Shown here one piece after another: positions 33,295-42,488 of a stretch of 64,000 nt of DNA. The notes beneath the pieces are model-generated. The model did no database searches. It saw nothing but the letters and a program-made list of their open reading frames with translations, and was not told the origin of the DNA. A program made the translations under genes and the position numbers. The stretch's first letter is position 1. Each line of letters begins with the position of its first letter. This DNA is from Pseudomonadota bacterium (GTDB taxonomy: Bacteria > Pseudomonadota > Alphaproteobacteria > Caulobacterales > Caulobacteraceae): positions 1 to 64,000 of the forward strand of contig JAIUNU010000015.1 in the NCBI GenBank assembly GCA_020161365.1, read 5' to 3'.

Positions 33295-33846
33295 ATGTAT
33301 TTCGATATGTACGGGCCGTTCGAAGTTGGCCGCATTGATGGTCAGGTGCCTTCACGCCAACCTGCGATGTGGAAACAGGTCCGCGAGGCCTCAATGAAAG
33401 CTGGATATGGCGAGACCGAACTCGAGACGTCGATCGGTTGTTACGCCTTCGGCATAAAACACGGCGACACTCTCAGGCCCTGGTATGTTGGAATGACCGC
33501 CGCGAAAGGCGGTTTTCGAGCCGAGATTTTCCAGAAGCATAAGCTCGACCACTACAACGATGTCGTGGCCGAACGGAGGGGAACGCCCATCATGTTCCTC
33601 ATGCCGCTTCTGACTCCTGAAGACCGGTTTAGTCGCGACAGAGGTGCGAGCGTTCCCCTGATCCAGTGGGTCGAAAAGATGCTTTTCGGGGTCGCCCTCA
33701 AGCGGAATCCAGAGTGCCGCAACAAGCGCGACACCAAGTTCCTACGAAACGTCGAGGTGCGCGGTGTTTTCAACAGTCGGCGTAAAGGCCCTGCGGGCGC
33801 CACCGTCAGCGCCGCTCGCCAGATGTTTGGCACCGAAGGATCCTAG
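33295..33846 (+). CDS. Putative GIY-YIG-fold protein
   Basis: 183 residues with a strong ribosome site (GGAGGT). The segment GCYAFGIKHGDTLRPWYVGMT (residues about 48-66) fits the two-strand GIY-YIG hairpin in variant form. FRAEIFQKHKLDHYN and a later Glu (WVEKMLFG) occupy the places of the conserved helix Arg and catalytic Glu. It could be a nuclease of the defence or mobility type. It sits alone, convergent with the trb operon. Family call is tentative. Confidence 0.5.
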   Translation: MYFDMYGPFEVGRIDGQVPSRQPAMWKQVREASMKAGYGETELETSIGCYAFGIKHGDTLRPWYVGMTAAKGGFRAEIFQKHKLDHYNDVVAERRGTPIMFLMPLLTPEDRFSRDRGASVPLIQWVEKMLFGVALKRNPECRNKRDTKFLRNVEVRGVFNSRRKGPAGATVSAARQMFGTEGS

Positions 33847-33851
33847 CTCGA

Positions 33852-34094
33852 TTACCCGACGCTATTTTGTTTGCGCCAGGCCTGGAAGCCTTTGTCTGCG
33901 TCGATAAAGGCCGCGAGGATGTGAGGCACGAGCTGTTCGAGCTCAAGGCTCTGCTCATTGGCCTGGGCGAAGGCGCGCTGGTAGTCGGCCAGGTCAACGG
34001 CGAGCTTGCCCTTCAGCTTCAAACGCAGGTCGGTTGTCTTCTCCTCGAGATCGATCTTGCCGAGGGCCAGGGCGGTCTTGGCGGGGCGCGTCAT
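33852..34094 (-). CDS. DUF2274 protein of trb operons
   Basis: 80 residues beginning MTRPAKTALALGKIDLEEKT and with a helical body (KLAVDLADYQRAF). Proteins of this size and opening follow trbI in many alphaproteobacterial trb operons under the name DUF2274. Function unknown. The gene overlaps the preceding one by about 100 bp in another frame. Confidence 0.7.
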   Translation of the reverse strand: MTRPAKTALALGKIDLEEKTTDLRLKLKGKLAVDLADYQRAFAQANEQSLELEQLVPHILAAFIDADKGFQAWRKQNSVG

Positions 34095-34431
34095 GGGCGT
34101 CTCCTTGAGTGGTCTGCAGGAAGCGGTCGATCGCCGTGAAGGCGAAGTCGGTGAGCTTGAGATTGAGGGCGTCGGTCTGACGGCGGATCCGCACGCACAG
34201 CGGTTTGGAGAGCCGCACAGAGACCCGGTCTTTGGCGCCGCGGACGGCGGGGAAGGTGACCGCCTCGCCGCCATCGAGCGCCTCGACCAGCTCGCGGAAG
34301 GCGCGCTCATAGATCAGCCGCACGCAGCCCCTGGGATTCTTGCGGGTGTTCAGGCGCTCGGCGGTGTCGAGCATGTCCTGGTGAAGGCCTTCCGGGAGGA
34401 ACAGGCCGAGCTTCTCTGCCGATGGGGTCAT
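33994..34431 (-). CDS. Small trb-operon protein of unknown function
   Basis: 145 residues beginning MTPSAEKLGLFLPEGLHQDM, with a basic middle (KPLCVRIRRQTDALNLKLTDFAFTAIDRFL) that could bind DNA or a partner. It starts 14 nt after the trbI stop. The last 33 codons overlap the DUF2274 gene and look like frame noise, so the true end may be a read-through of an ancestral shorter protein. Confidence 0.5.
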   Translation of the reverse strand: MTPSAEKLGLFLPEGLHQDMLDTAERLNTRKNPRGCVRLIYERAFRELVEALDGGEAVTFPAVRGAKDRVSVRLSKPLCVRIRRQTDALNLKLTDFAFTAIDRFLQTTQGDAHDAPRQDRPGPRQDRSRGEDNRPAFEAEGQARR

Positions 34432-34445
34432 CGCAACACTCACGC

Positions 34446-35678
34446 TTACGGATACGGGGCGAGGATCATGTCCTTGCTGACAAGCACGCGGACGGGCCAT
34501 CCGGCCCGGACACGCAGGGTGGGCTGGCGATTGAGATCGCGGCCGGTGATCTGCTGGCCGACTTGCTGAGCAGAGTTGGAAACCCCGCTGGCCGCCGAAT
34601 TTATGACCAGCGCGCCGGAGCTCCTGTTGCCGGCGTCCTGGGCGGCGGCGGCCCCGACACTGAACAAGGTCGAGAGGATCACCCCCCGCGCCAGCTGGCC
34701 GAAGTGTCCGTCGGTCTTGTCCTGCAAGCCGGCCGCGCCCGATAGATCCGCGCCCGCCATCGAGCCGATATTGATGGAACGGCCATCGGGCATGATGATC
34801 CGGTTCCAGGCGATCAGGGCCCGGTTCTGGCCGTAGGCGATCTGGCTGTCGTACTGGCCGATCAGCCGTGAGCCCTGCGGGATCAACACGGTTCGCCCGG
34901 TCCTGTGGTCGTAGACCGGCTCGGTGACCTGGGCGATCACCTGGCCCGGCAGGTCGGAATTGATGGCCGTCACCAGGGCGGCCGAGATGATGCTGCCGGC
35001 CTTCACTTCCCATGGGCTCAGCGCCGGCTGCAGGGGATTGGTCAGATAGTCGTCTGTCCGCGCGTTGGCCGCGAACTGGCGCTTGGCGGCTTGGCCATTG
35101 GCCGGCTGCACCTCGGCGGCGGCTGGCTCCCCGGCGCCGCTGGCGGACGCCGCGATCGGCCGAGCCAGCGCAGCGAGATCGGCGGACGGCGCCGCGGCGG
35201 CCGCCGAAGGCGGTCCGCCAAAGAAGGGGCTCGAAGTGCGAGCGGCGAGCGCCTGCTCACGCGCAGCCTGAACGGCAGGATCGACCTGCGCGGGCGGGGC
35301 AGGCGGAGGCGGCGTCCCGGCAGGCAATGCGCCCGGCGAGCCTTCAGGCGGCGGCAAGGCCGCCGTCCCCGGCAGGGCCTGAGCCTGCAACGCCGGGTCG
35401 GCGTAGCCCGCCGCGTATTTGGTGGAGATCGCCGGCGTCTGGACCTGGCCGGTGTCGGCCGCGTCCGTCATCGCCTCCGGGCGGGCTTGTGGCGCGTGCG
35501 CGCCGCCGAAGCCGAGATAGAAGCCGAGCGCCACGATTCCGGCCAAGCCCGTCGCCCCGGCGATCAAGTACTTGCGGTTCCAGCGCGTGACCGGATTGCG
35601 CGGCGCGGCCAGGACGCTCTCCGGCGGCGCCTTGCGTGGCTGGGAGCCCACAGGTGGGTCGGGCGGAAGATGGGTCAC
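34446..35678 (-). CDS. trbI: TrbI/VirB10 channel protein
   Basis: VirB10 spans both membranes and gates the secretion channel. The 410 residues have a cytoplasmic N terminus, one membrane helix (about 38-56), a Pro/Ala-rich periplasmic linker (about 60-215) and the VirB10 beta-barrel domain with VKAGSIISAALVTAINSDLPGQV, GSRLIGQYDSQIAYGQNRALIAWNRIIMPDGRSI and the final RAGWPVRVLVSKDM. It overlaps trbG by 4 nt. Confidence 0.93.
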   Translation of the reverse strand: MTHLPPDPPVGSQPRKAPPESVLAAPRNPVTRWNRKYLIAGATGLAGIVALGFYLGFGGAHAPQARPEAMTDAADTGQVQTPAISTKYAAGYADPALQAQALPGTAALPPPEGSPGALPAGTPPPPAPPAQVDPAVQAAREQALAARTSSPFFGGPPSAAAAAPSADLAALARPIAASASGAGEPAAAEVQPANGQAAKRQFAANARTDDYLTNPLQPALSPWEVKAGSIISAALVTAINSDLPGQVIAQVTEPVYDHRTGRTVLIPQGSRLIGQYDSQIAYGQNRALIAWNRIIMPDGRSINIGSMAGADLSGAAGLQDKTDGHFGQLARGVILSTLFSVGAAAAQDAGNRSSGALVINSAASGVSNSAQQVGQQITGRDLNRQPTLRVRAGWPVRVLVSKDMILAPYP

Positions 35679-36664
35679 GACCGTCCCCCTTCGCCGGTGC
35701 GGGTGATCCGCACGACGGTCTGCTTGCCTTCGCCGAGCCTCAGTTCGGCGACGTCGATCAGACGGTCCACGACATAGTAGCCGCCGAGATAGCGGTAGTT
35801 GACGAGCTGGGCCTGCTTGTCGGGCCCGATCAGGAACAGCGGCGGCGCCTCGGTCGTGGCCATGTCGCGCGGAAACTGGATGTAGGTCTTCAGGCCGTCA
35901 TCGAAGACGCGGACCGGCTGCCAGCGCGGCGCGCGAAAGCCGTTGGCCTTGATGCGGTAGCCGAAGTGGAGTGAGTCCACCGCCAGGCCCGAGGCCGCCA
36001 CCCCTTGGGTTTCGGCCGCCTGAGCAGCCTGCCGCTCGCGGGCCTCTTCCTGCGGATAGTTCCAGCTGATGACGCTGGTGTAGGTGTCGCCTTCATAGCT
36101 GACCGCGTCGAGCAGGTAGGTGCGCTGGTCGGTCGTCAGGATGATGTTGGTGCGCAGGCCGCCGCGGATCGGCTTGACCATCACGATGACCTGCTGGGTC
36201 GCGCCCGAGCCTTGGACGGTCTCACCCAGAACCCAGCGAACCGTGTCGCCCGCCGCCTTGGAGATCAGCTTTTCGCCGGGGCGCAGCGAGATCGCCGTCA
36301 GGAAGCGCGGGCTGGTGTGGACGGTGTAGAGCCGCCCAGGCTCGAAGTCATAGTAGAGGGCCGCATTCACATAGGCCCCGGCGCTGGGGTAGTCGCGAGC
36401 GCTGCTGTTGGCGGACTGCACGGTCGTAAGCGCCGTCGGCCGCGCATAGGTGCGGGGCGCCGCGCGGCGTCTTGGGACGCGCCGTGGCGGCGTCGCGGCC
36501 TGGGCCATGGCGACAGGTGCCGGCGATGTCGGCCGGGCCGCGACAGGGGGCGCCGGTCGGGGCGCCGCCGTCTGGGCGACCGATGGGCTCTCAGACGCGG
36601 CCAACAGAATGAGCAGGCCCGCCGCAGCGCCCAAGGAATGCCGTCTGGGGGACAAGGCGCTCAT
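35675..36664 (-). CDS. trbG: TrbG/VirB9 outer-complex protein
   Basis: 329 residues with a signal peptide, a Pro/Ala-rich linker (about 30-85) and the VirB9/CagX domain: YDFEPGRLYTVHTSPRFLTAISLRPGEKL, GDTVRWVLGE, RTNIILTTDQRTYLLD, YRIKANGFRAPRWQPVRVFDDGLKTYIQFP. It forms the outer-membrane ring with VirB7 and VirB10. Overlaps both neighbours by 4 nt. Confidence 0.93.
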   Translation of the reverse strand: MSALSPRRHSLGAAAGLLILLAASESPSVAQTAAPRPAPPVAARPTSPAPVAMAQAATPPRRVPRRRAAPRTYARPTALTTVQSANSSARDYPSAGAYVNAALYYDFEPGRLYTVHTSPRFLTAISLRPGEKLISKAAGDTVRWVLGETVQGSGATQQVIVMVKPIRGGLRTNIILTTDQRTYLLDAVSYEGDTYTSVISWNYPQEEARERQAAQAAETQGVAASGLAVDSLHFGYRIKANGFRAPRWQPVRVFDDGLKTYIQFPRDMATTEAPPLFLIGPDKQAQLVNYRYLGGYYVVDRLIDVAELRLGEGKQTVVRITRTGEGGRS

Positions 36665-37344
36665 AGCTCACGACTCCATTGAAACTCGGTGATGTAGATC
36701 CCCAGCGGATTGGCCCTCAGCTCGGCCTCGTTCTTCGGCGCCACGACTTTGGTGGTGAACAGCCCCGTCCAGGCCTCCGTCGCGCTCGACGTCCCGGCGT
36801 TGAACTGCGTCTCGCGCCACTGGACCTGATAGGTGTGCGGACTGCGCGGCAGGACCGACACGATCTCGACGTTGACCGCCTGGGTGCCCGCGTTGGCGAA
36901 AGGGTCGTTGGCCTTGGCGAAGGCGTTGAGCTGCCCGATCGCTGGCCCGGACACGAAGTGATAGGCGCCGGTCCAGTTGTCCCGGATGACGATGGGGTCG
37001 ATGCTCTTCGAGCGCGTCCGCCGAACCCAATCGGCAAGGAAGTAGCCGACCTCGGCCGTGGTCGGCTCGTAAGTGCGCCCCGCAAGCTCGATACGGCCCG
37101 GCCGCGCATAGCGGTCAATAGGCACGACGTAGGTGGCGATGTTGGTGTTGTTTGCCTCGTAGATGAAGCCGCCCAGCGCCAGGGCCGCGAGCCCCAGGCC
37201 CCCAAACGCCGCCATCCGCCAGTTCTTGGCCTGCACCACAGCCGAGCCGATGCGCATGTCCCACTCGCGGGAGGCGCGCAGGTATGGGCTCTCGACGGGG
37301 GCGGAGCTGCCGTAGCGGTCATTGGGTCGTTTGAAGGGGTTCAT
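36661..37344 (-). CDS. trbF: TrbF/VirB8 inner-membrane protein
   Basis: 227 residues starting MNPFKRPNDRYG, with SPYLRASREWDMRIGSAVVQAKNWR, a membrane helix (about 48-68) and the periplasmic NTF2-like domain ending in ITEFQWSREL. VirB8 nucleates channel assembly. A GTG at 37368 overlapping the trbL stop is an alternative start, but family members begin with the FKRP motif near the N terminus. Confidence 0.92.
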   Translation of the reverse strand: MNPFKRPNDRYGSSAPVESPYLRASREWDMRIGSAVVQAKNWRMAAFGGLGLAALALGGFIYEANNTNIATYVVPIDRYARPGRIELAGRTYEPTTAEVGYFLADWVRRTRSKSIDPIVIRDNWTGAYHFVSGPAIGQLNAFAKANDPFANAGTQAVNVEIVSVLPRSPHTYQVQWRETQFNAGTSSATEAWTGLFTTKVVAPKNEAELRANPLGIYITEFQWSREL

Positions 37345-37364
37345 CGGCGCACTCTCGACTGGGG

Positions 37365-38681
37365 TCACTCTTCAGGTTCGTCATCGCGGCGGGTCGGCGT
37401 AGCGACGATCCCCGGACCACTGGCTTCGCCACCGGCCGTGGCCGCAGCAGCGCTGTCGCGGGCGGCGCCTGCGAGCCCGCCACCACGGCGCGCCTCGGCT
37501 CGCGACACCACCGAGGATCCAGACGCTGGTGCGTCCGGCGGCGGGGGAGGGGGCGTCTCGCCTTCAGTAGGATTGCGGGAGGAGAAGAGGCGGCTGCCGG
37601 CCGCTCGACCTTCAGCGACCATCGTCGAAACCGGAGCTCTGGCGAAGTCGGCGGCCATGCCGCCACCGCCCGATCCGCCGCCGGAGCCGCCGCCTGGGCT
37701 AGTGCCACCTGAACCGAGACCGCCAGATGCGGCGCGGGCTGCCGCGATCTTCTCACCGCCGCCTGCCCAGCCGCTGGCGATGGCTCCGCCAGCAGCACGG
37801 GCCGCGAGACCGACGCCCGCTGCGCCGGCAGCAACACCGGCAGCGCCCATAAGAGCACCACCCGTGTTCAACTGCGGACCACCAGAAATCATGGCGCCAG
37901 CGATCGCGGGAACTTTGAGCGACAACATCATCAAGAAGATTGCCGACAGCAGCAGCCCGGCTTCCTCAGCCACGGTCGGCTGAGGCGATAGGGTGTAGGT
38001 CTCGAAGATGTTGATCCCGACGCCCGCGATCACAGCGAGAGCCATGAACTTGAACCCGACGGAGACCACGTAGCCGATAGCTTTCTCTGCCAAAAACGAG
38101 GTCTGAGAGAGCACTCCGAACGGCACCACGACGAAGGCGATCAGGGTGACGATGTAGAATTCGATGATCGTGACGGCGATCTCGATCGCCAAAATTATGA
38201 AGGCCAACAAGATGCCGATCGCGGCGACGGCCGCGACGATGATCATGTCGATATGCATCAGCGCGCCGAAGCCGGCGTTCTGCTGCGCAAGGTCGCCAAT
38301 GTACTTGATGAGGTCGATTACGACCGAGAGGCCCGCTTCGACGGCTTTAGTTGGCGCCCGCGTAAAATCGCCAATCGAGCCGCCACCGCTGGCCTGTAGG
38401 CCTAGCTTCGCAAATCCATTGATGACCGTGAGGGTCAGCGAGTGCCAGTTGGTGACCAGCCAGGCGAAGAACCCGATCAGGAGTATCTTCCTGACGAGCG
38501 CAGCCATGATGTTCTGTGTCTCGTCGATCGCCCAAAGGATCGCTGAGATCGTGATGCTGATGACCACCAATGTCGCCAGCACGCCCTGGACCGGCCCCGC
38601 AATTGCTCCGAAGCCACTGCCCACCTGGCCGGTGAACGCACTGATGAATTGGTCTAGAGCTGCAGGATCTGCGGTGGCCAT
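37365..38681 (-). CDS. trbL: TrbL/VirB6 polytopic membrane protein
   Basis: 438 residues with six or more hydrophobic segments between residues 20 and 290 (for example VLATLVVISITISAILWAI and AFIILALEIAVTIIEFYIV-like helices) and the FGVLSQTSFLAEKAIGYVVSVGFKFMALAV stretch seen in TrbL. The C-terminal 140 residues are Gly/Ser/Ala-rich and disordered. It forms the inner-membrane part of the channel. Confidence 0.9.
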   Translation of the reverse strand: MATADPAALDQFISAFTGQVGSGFGAIAGPVQGVLATLVVISITISAILWAIDETQNIMAALVRKILLIGFFAWLVTNWHSLTLTVINGFAKLGLQASGGGSIGDFTRAPTKAVEAGLSVVIDLIKYIGDLAQQNAGFGALMHIDMIIVAAVAAIGILLAFIILAIEIAVTIIEFYIVTLIAFVVVPFGVLSQTSFLAEKAIGYVVSVGFKFMALAVIAGVGINIFETYTLSPQPTVAEEAGLLLSAIFLMMLSLKVPAIAGAMISGGPQLNTGGALMGAAGVAAGAAGVGLAARAAGGAIASGWAGGGEKIAAARAASGGLGSGGTSPGGGSGGGSGGGGMAADFARAPVSTMVAEGRAAGSRLFSSRNPTEGETPPPPPPDAPASGSSVVSRAEARRGGGLAGAARDSAAAATAGGEASGPGIVATPTRRDDEPEE

Positions 38682-38705
38682 TGACGAACTCGGCGCGCTT
38701 CCAGC

Positions 38706-38912
38706 CTAGAGGCTGTTTTTATCGGGAAGACTGCTGCCCTTCTTCTTGAAGTACAGCGGTGAACATGGGTCGTTCCGGTCACGATTGTTGATGTCCGGAC
38801 ATGGCTTCGCGTTGGCCGGCGGGTCGGTTTGACTCGGCTCTGTGGCGGGCTTTCCGCAGCCAGCCAGGCCAACGGCAACAAGACAGCTGATGACGAGAAA
38901 CGACCGCATCAT
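38706..38912 (-). CDS. trbK: TrbK-like lipoprotein (entry exclusion type)
   Basis: 68 residues with a lipoprotein signal (SCLVAVGLAGC, lipobox Cys19) and a short Cys-containing tail (PCPDINNRDRNDPC). Small lipoproteins between trbJ and trbL correspond to TrbK, which blocks redundant transfer into cells that already carry the plasmid. Overlaps trbJ by 4 nt. Confidence 0.7.
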   Translation of the reverse strand: MMRSFLVISCLVAVGLAGCGKPATEPSQTDPPANAKPCPDINNRDRNDPCSPLYFKKKGSSLPDKNSL

Positions 38913-39631
38913 TGGAAATCCGAGATGTTCGGGAGCCGGCTACCAGTCCTGGTGTAAGCGGTGGCGCGCTCCGTCTCAGCCCGGGCCGCAACAGCTCCCG
39001 CCTGCTGCTGTGCAAGGATCGTTTCTTGCGTCCTCGCTTGCGCGATCAGGATGGTCTGAAGACCCTGCAGCTGGCTGCTGAGCGCGGCCAGCAACTGGTT
39101 GGTCGCCTGGATCGCTGCCGTTTGCCCGGCGGCGCCTTGCGAGGCGGCCACCGCGCCGCTGACGGCGCCAGCGGTCGTTCCCTGCGACCTGACCAGCTGG
39201 TTCTGCACGGCCATCGAGTCCTGCAGCGTCAGTCGGCTGTTCGCCTCCCAACTCGCGAGGCGCTGCTGGATTTGCGCGAAGCTCTGCCCGGACAGGCTGG
39301 CGGGGTAAAACTGCTGGAACTGGCCCGCGATATTCTGGCTGTTGTAGCCGATTGCCTGGGCCTGCTGCATGAGCTGGCTGGCCTGGGCGTTGATCTGCGC
39401 CAAGGGCTGGGTCACGTCCGTGCCGAGCTTCTGCAGCATCGCCATCTGGTTGGTGACCTGCGCCTGAAGCTGCTGGATCTGAGACAGGCCCTGGCGCACC
39501 TGCTGGACCGCTTGCGCCACGGCGCGCGGATCGAACACGATCTGCTGGGCGGCGGCGGGCTGCGGCGGCAGAGGCCCCAATCCCAGCGACACCGCGACGA
39601 TCGCCGCCGCGGCCATGAGCTGCTTACGCAT
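38909..39631 (-). CDS. trbJ: TrbJ/VirB5-like pilus-associated protein
   Basis: 240 residues with a signal peptide (start at 39631, MRKQLMAAAAIV; cleavage after AAA near residue 30) and a long Gln-rich coiled-coil body (QQVRQGLSQIQQLQAQVTNQMAMLQ). TrbJ is the VirB5 counterpart located at the pilus tip. The open frame upstream of 39631 belongs to the preceding gene's region and is not used. Confidence 0.9.
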   Translation of the reverse strand: MRKQLMAAAAIVAVSLGLGPLPPQPAAAQQIVFDPRAVAQAVQQVRQGLSQIQQLQAQVTNQMAMLQKLGTDVTQPLAQINAQASQLMQQAQAIGYNSQNIAGQFQQFYPASLSGQSFAQIQQRLASWEANSRLTLQDSMAVQNQLVRSQGTTAGAVSGAVAASQGAAGQTAAIQATNQLLAALSSQLQGLQTILIAQARTQETILAQQQAGAVAARAETERATAYTRTGSRLPNISDFQ

Positions 39632-39962
39632 CTGGGGTGTCCTTCTGGTGCGAGGGATGAGGGACCGGGAAAAGGTCGTCGCCGGTCGCCTGGACGAACA
39701 GCGGCTCAGAGACGGCCCGAAAGGCGACAGCCGCGCCGAACAGGACAAAGCCGGCGAGCATGACGAAGAAGTTGTGGTGGTAGGTGGTGCCGAAAACCGC
39801 GAGGAAGCCGGGCGCCGCAAGGACCAGAAACAGGATCCGCCGACGCCGGCGCGACGCGGTCCACGCGCCCGGGAGGTGACGATTGAGCCACGCCAGCCGC
39901 GCGAAGGCTTGGGGGCTCATAGGCGGCCGAGCGGGCGCAAAGGTAAGGTCATGCGCGCCCAT
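39624..39962 (-). CDS. Extra small membrane protein between trbE and trbJ
   Basis: 112 residues from the ATG that overlaps the trbE stop (TGATG). Two hydrophobic helices (about 43-60 and 65-85: ILFLVLAAPGFLAVFG and FFVMLAGFVLFGAAVAF) are followed by a short polar tail. The classic IncP trb order has no gene here, so it is an addition specific to this operon type. Function unknown. Confidence 0.65.
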   Translation of the reverse strand: MGAHDLTFAPARPPMSPQAFARLAWLNRHLPGAWTASRRRRRILFLVLAAPGFLAVFGTTYHHNFFVMLAGFVLFGAAVAFRAVSEPLFVQATGDDLFPVPHPSHQKDTPDA

Positions 39963-42436
39963 CACGCCACCCTCGGATAGTCGGCGCGACGCTGGCCACC
40001 GAGGTAGCGGGCGACATCGGCCTGGCCCTTGGCCGCGAAGAAGCGCTCGGCGAACTCGCTGCGGTCATGGTCAGCGAGAAGCTGGCTGATGAGCTGCTGA
40101 TCCCCCGGCGAAGACGAGCCCACGGCCGCCAGTGAAACGCCGCCCAGGCCGAGCTCAAACAGCCGGTTCCCGGACGTGGATTGATAGTAGTATTCGCGCT
40201 TGGGCGTGGCGTTGGCGATGATCCGCACCTGTTGCGGGTTCAAGCCGAAGTCCTGATAGAGCGCCGTGATCTGCGGCGTCTGTGCGTCCGGATTGGGCAG
40301 GAAAATGCGGGTCGGGCAGCTCTCGATCAGGGCTGGCGCGATGGATGATCGGGCCACGTCCGCCAGGCTCTGTGTGGCGAACACCACGGCGACGTTGAAC
40401 TTGCGCAGCGTCTTCAGCCACTCGCGGATCTTGGCCGCGAAGGCGCCCTGGTCGAGGAAGAGCCACGCCTCGTCGAGCACGAGAAGGGTCGGCCGGCCGT
40501 CGAAGCGACGTTCCAAACTGCGGAAGATGTAGGTGAGCACCGGGGCCAAAGCCGACTTGCTGGCCATCAGCTCGGCCATCTCGAAGGTCTGCCAGGCGGC
40601 AGGCTTCAAGGCGTTCTGGTTGGCGTCGAGCAGATGGCCGTAAGGTCCGCTCAGCGTGTAGGGGGTGAGCGCTGCCTTGACGGTTTGGTCCTGGATGGTT
40701 GCGGCGAGCAGGGTGAGGGTGCGCTGGTCAGGAGGCCCCTCGGCGAGATTGCGCAACCCGCTCCAGATCTCGTCCTTCACCGGCGGAGTGATCGGCACAC
40801 CCTCGGCGGCGACGATGTCCTGCACCCATTCCTGCGCCCAGGCCCGGTCATCGGGCGCGTCGATCTGCGCCAGCGGCTGGAAGGCCAGCTCGCTCTGGTC
40901 GCCGCCCAAAATGTAGAACTGGCCGCCGACGAGCAGCGTCGATGCGCGGGAGCTGGCGCCCTTGTCGAAATAGAAGACCTGAGCGTCCGGATACCGCAGC
41001 CACTGCATGGCCAAGGTGTTGAGCAGGACCGATTTACCCGAGCCGGTCGGCCCGACGATCATTGTGTGACCGACATCGCCCTGATGCAGGTCGAAGCGGA
41101 ACGGCGTGGTGCCGGCCGTGCGCGCAACCAACAGGGCCGGCTGGACGCCGGGATAGCCGCGCTTCTGACATTCGGCCGACAGGTGGGCGTTGTGCGTCGG
41201 GCCAGGCCAGATCGCCGACATGGGCATCATGTCGCAAAGGTTCAGCGACGACACCAAGGGCCGGCGAAGATCGGCATAGGCTTGGCCCGGTAGGCTGCCA
41301 ATCCAGGCCTCGACGGCATTGACGTCCTCGACCTTGCAGACGAAGCCAGCCCGGTTGATGGCGCCCTCAACCTCTCGGACGCGGTTGGCCAGTCGGTCAG
41401 GATCGGCGTCCATCAGGGTGACGGTCGGGGTGAAGTAGCCGATCGAGGCGTAGTCTCCGCCGAGGATGGCCAGGGCCGCGTCGGCGTCGACGGACTTCGC
41501 CGCCGCGTCGGGGTCCTCCAGCAGCGACGGCTCGCGGGTGATCGCCTCCTTCAGAAGCGCCATCACGCCCTTGCGCTTGGCGAACCAGCGCTTGCGAACC
41601 GTGGTGACGGCCTTGCGGGCGTCTTCCTTGTCCAGCGGCAGATACCGGCAGACCCAGCGATAGCTGATGCCGAGCTCATTGAGCCGGTCGAGCAGGCCGG
41701 GGCACGAGGTGGTCGGGTAGGCCCGGACCGAGAGGGTGCGCAGGTACTGGCCGCCCAGGCGGGGCAGCAGGCCGCCCTGGAAATCATCGTCGGTAAGGAA
41801 GGCGTCGAGATAGGCCGGGGTCTCGGGCGTGGCGACCGGATGGCGCTTCGTCGAGATGCAACTGTGCAGATAGGTCAGGGTCTCGTCATCGCTCAGCTCT
41901 GCGACCTCGGGCATGATCGCCGTCAGGATGTCGGCGATCTGATGGACGGTGCTCCGGAAGTCGCTCAGCGCCGCCCGGTACATCCCCTCGGCGCCCCGGC
42001 CCGACGGGGCGTTTTCGAGCAGGAGGCTCTCGGCCGTCGAGATCGCCTCTTCCGGCGGCAGGTAGGTGAAGGTCAGGAAGTAGCGGCTCTCGAAATGGCG
42101 CTCCTGCGCCTCGAAGCCCTCGCGGCGTTCTTCATCGACCAGGTCTGAGACGGGGTCAGGAAACTGGCTGGTGGGATAGGTCTGCGACGGCGCGCGGACC
42201 GCCTCGATGTGCAGGCACCAGCGAGAGCCAAGGCGTCGCAAGGCGTTGTTGAGCTGAGCGCGGGTCGCGACCAGACCGGCGTCCGTGGCGCTGGCGAGGT
42301 CCGGGCCGCGGAAGGCCAGGGTCTTCTGAAAGCTGCCATCCTTGTTGAGCACCAGCCCGGGCCCAATCAGGGCCACCCAGGGAAGGTGGTCGAACAGGCG
42401 ATCAGCCTTGGGCCGGTACTCACGCAGGTACAGCAC
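39962..42436 (-). CDS. trbE: TrbE/VirB4 secretion ATPase
   Basis: 824 residues, the largest ATPase of the channel. It opens with LYLREYRPKADRLFDHLPWVALIGPG and carries Walker A GPTGSGKSVLLNTLAMQWL (about residue 468), Walker B LLVLDEAWLFLDQGAFA, and later ATQSLADVARS and SCPTRIFLPNPDAQTP, all VirB4 hallmarks. Start codon is GTG at 42436. A 52-bp gap separates it from trbD. Confidence 0.95.
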   Translation of the reverse strand: MLYLREYRPKADRLFDHLPWVALIGPGLVLNKDGSFQKTLAFRGPDLASATDAGLVATRAQLNNALRRLGSRWCLHIEAVRAPSQTYPTSQFPDPVSDLVDEERREGFEAQERHFESRYFLTFTYLPPEEAISTAESLLLENAPSGRGAEGMYRAALSDFRSTVHQIADILTAIMPEVAELSDDETLTYLHSCISTKRHPVATPETPAYLDAFLTDDDFQGGLLPRLGGQYLRTLSVRAYPTTSCPGLLDRLNELGISYRWVCRYLPLDKEDARKAVTTVRKRWFAKRKGVMALLKEAITREPSLLEDPDAAAKSVDADAALAILGGDYASIGYFTPTVTLMDADPDRLANRVREVEGAINRAGFVCKVEDVNAVEAWIGSLPGQAYADLRRPLVSSLNLCDMMPMSAIWPGPTHNAHLSAECQKRGYPGVQPALLVARTAGTTPFRFDLHQGDVGHTMIVGPTGSGKSVLLNTLAMQWLRYPDAQVFYFDKGASSRASTLLVGGQFYILGGDQSELAFQPLAQIDAPDDRAWAQEWVQDIVAAEGVPITPPVKDEIWSGLRNLAEGPPDQRTLTLLAATIQDQTVKAALTPYTLSGPYGHLLDANQNALKPAAWQTFEMAELMASKSALAPVLTYIFRSLERRFDGRPTLLVLDEAWLFLDQGAFAAKIREWLKTLRKFNVAVVFATQSLADVARSSIAPALIESCPTRIFLPNPDAQTPQITALYQDFGLNPQQVRIIANATPKREYYYQSTSGNRLFELGLGGVSLAAVGSSSPGDQQLISQLLADHDRSEFAERFFAAKGQADVARYLGGQRRADYPRVA

Positions 42437-42488
42437 GGCGAACCTCTAGGAGACCAAGGACGGGGAGGGGTGAGGCCGGGCGCGCACG

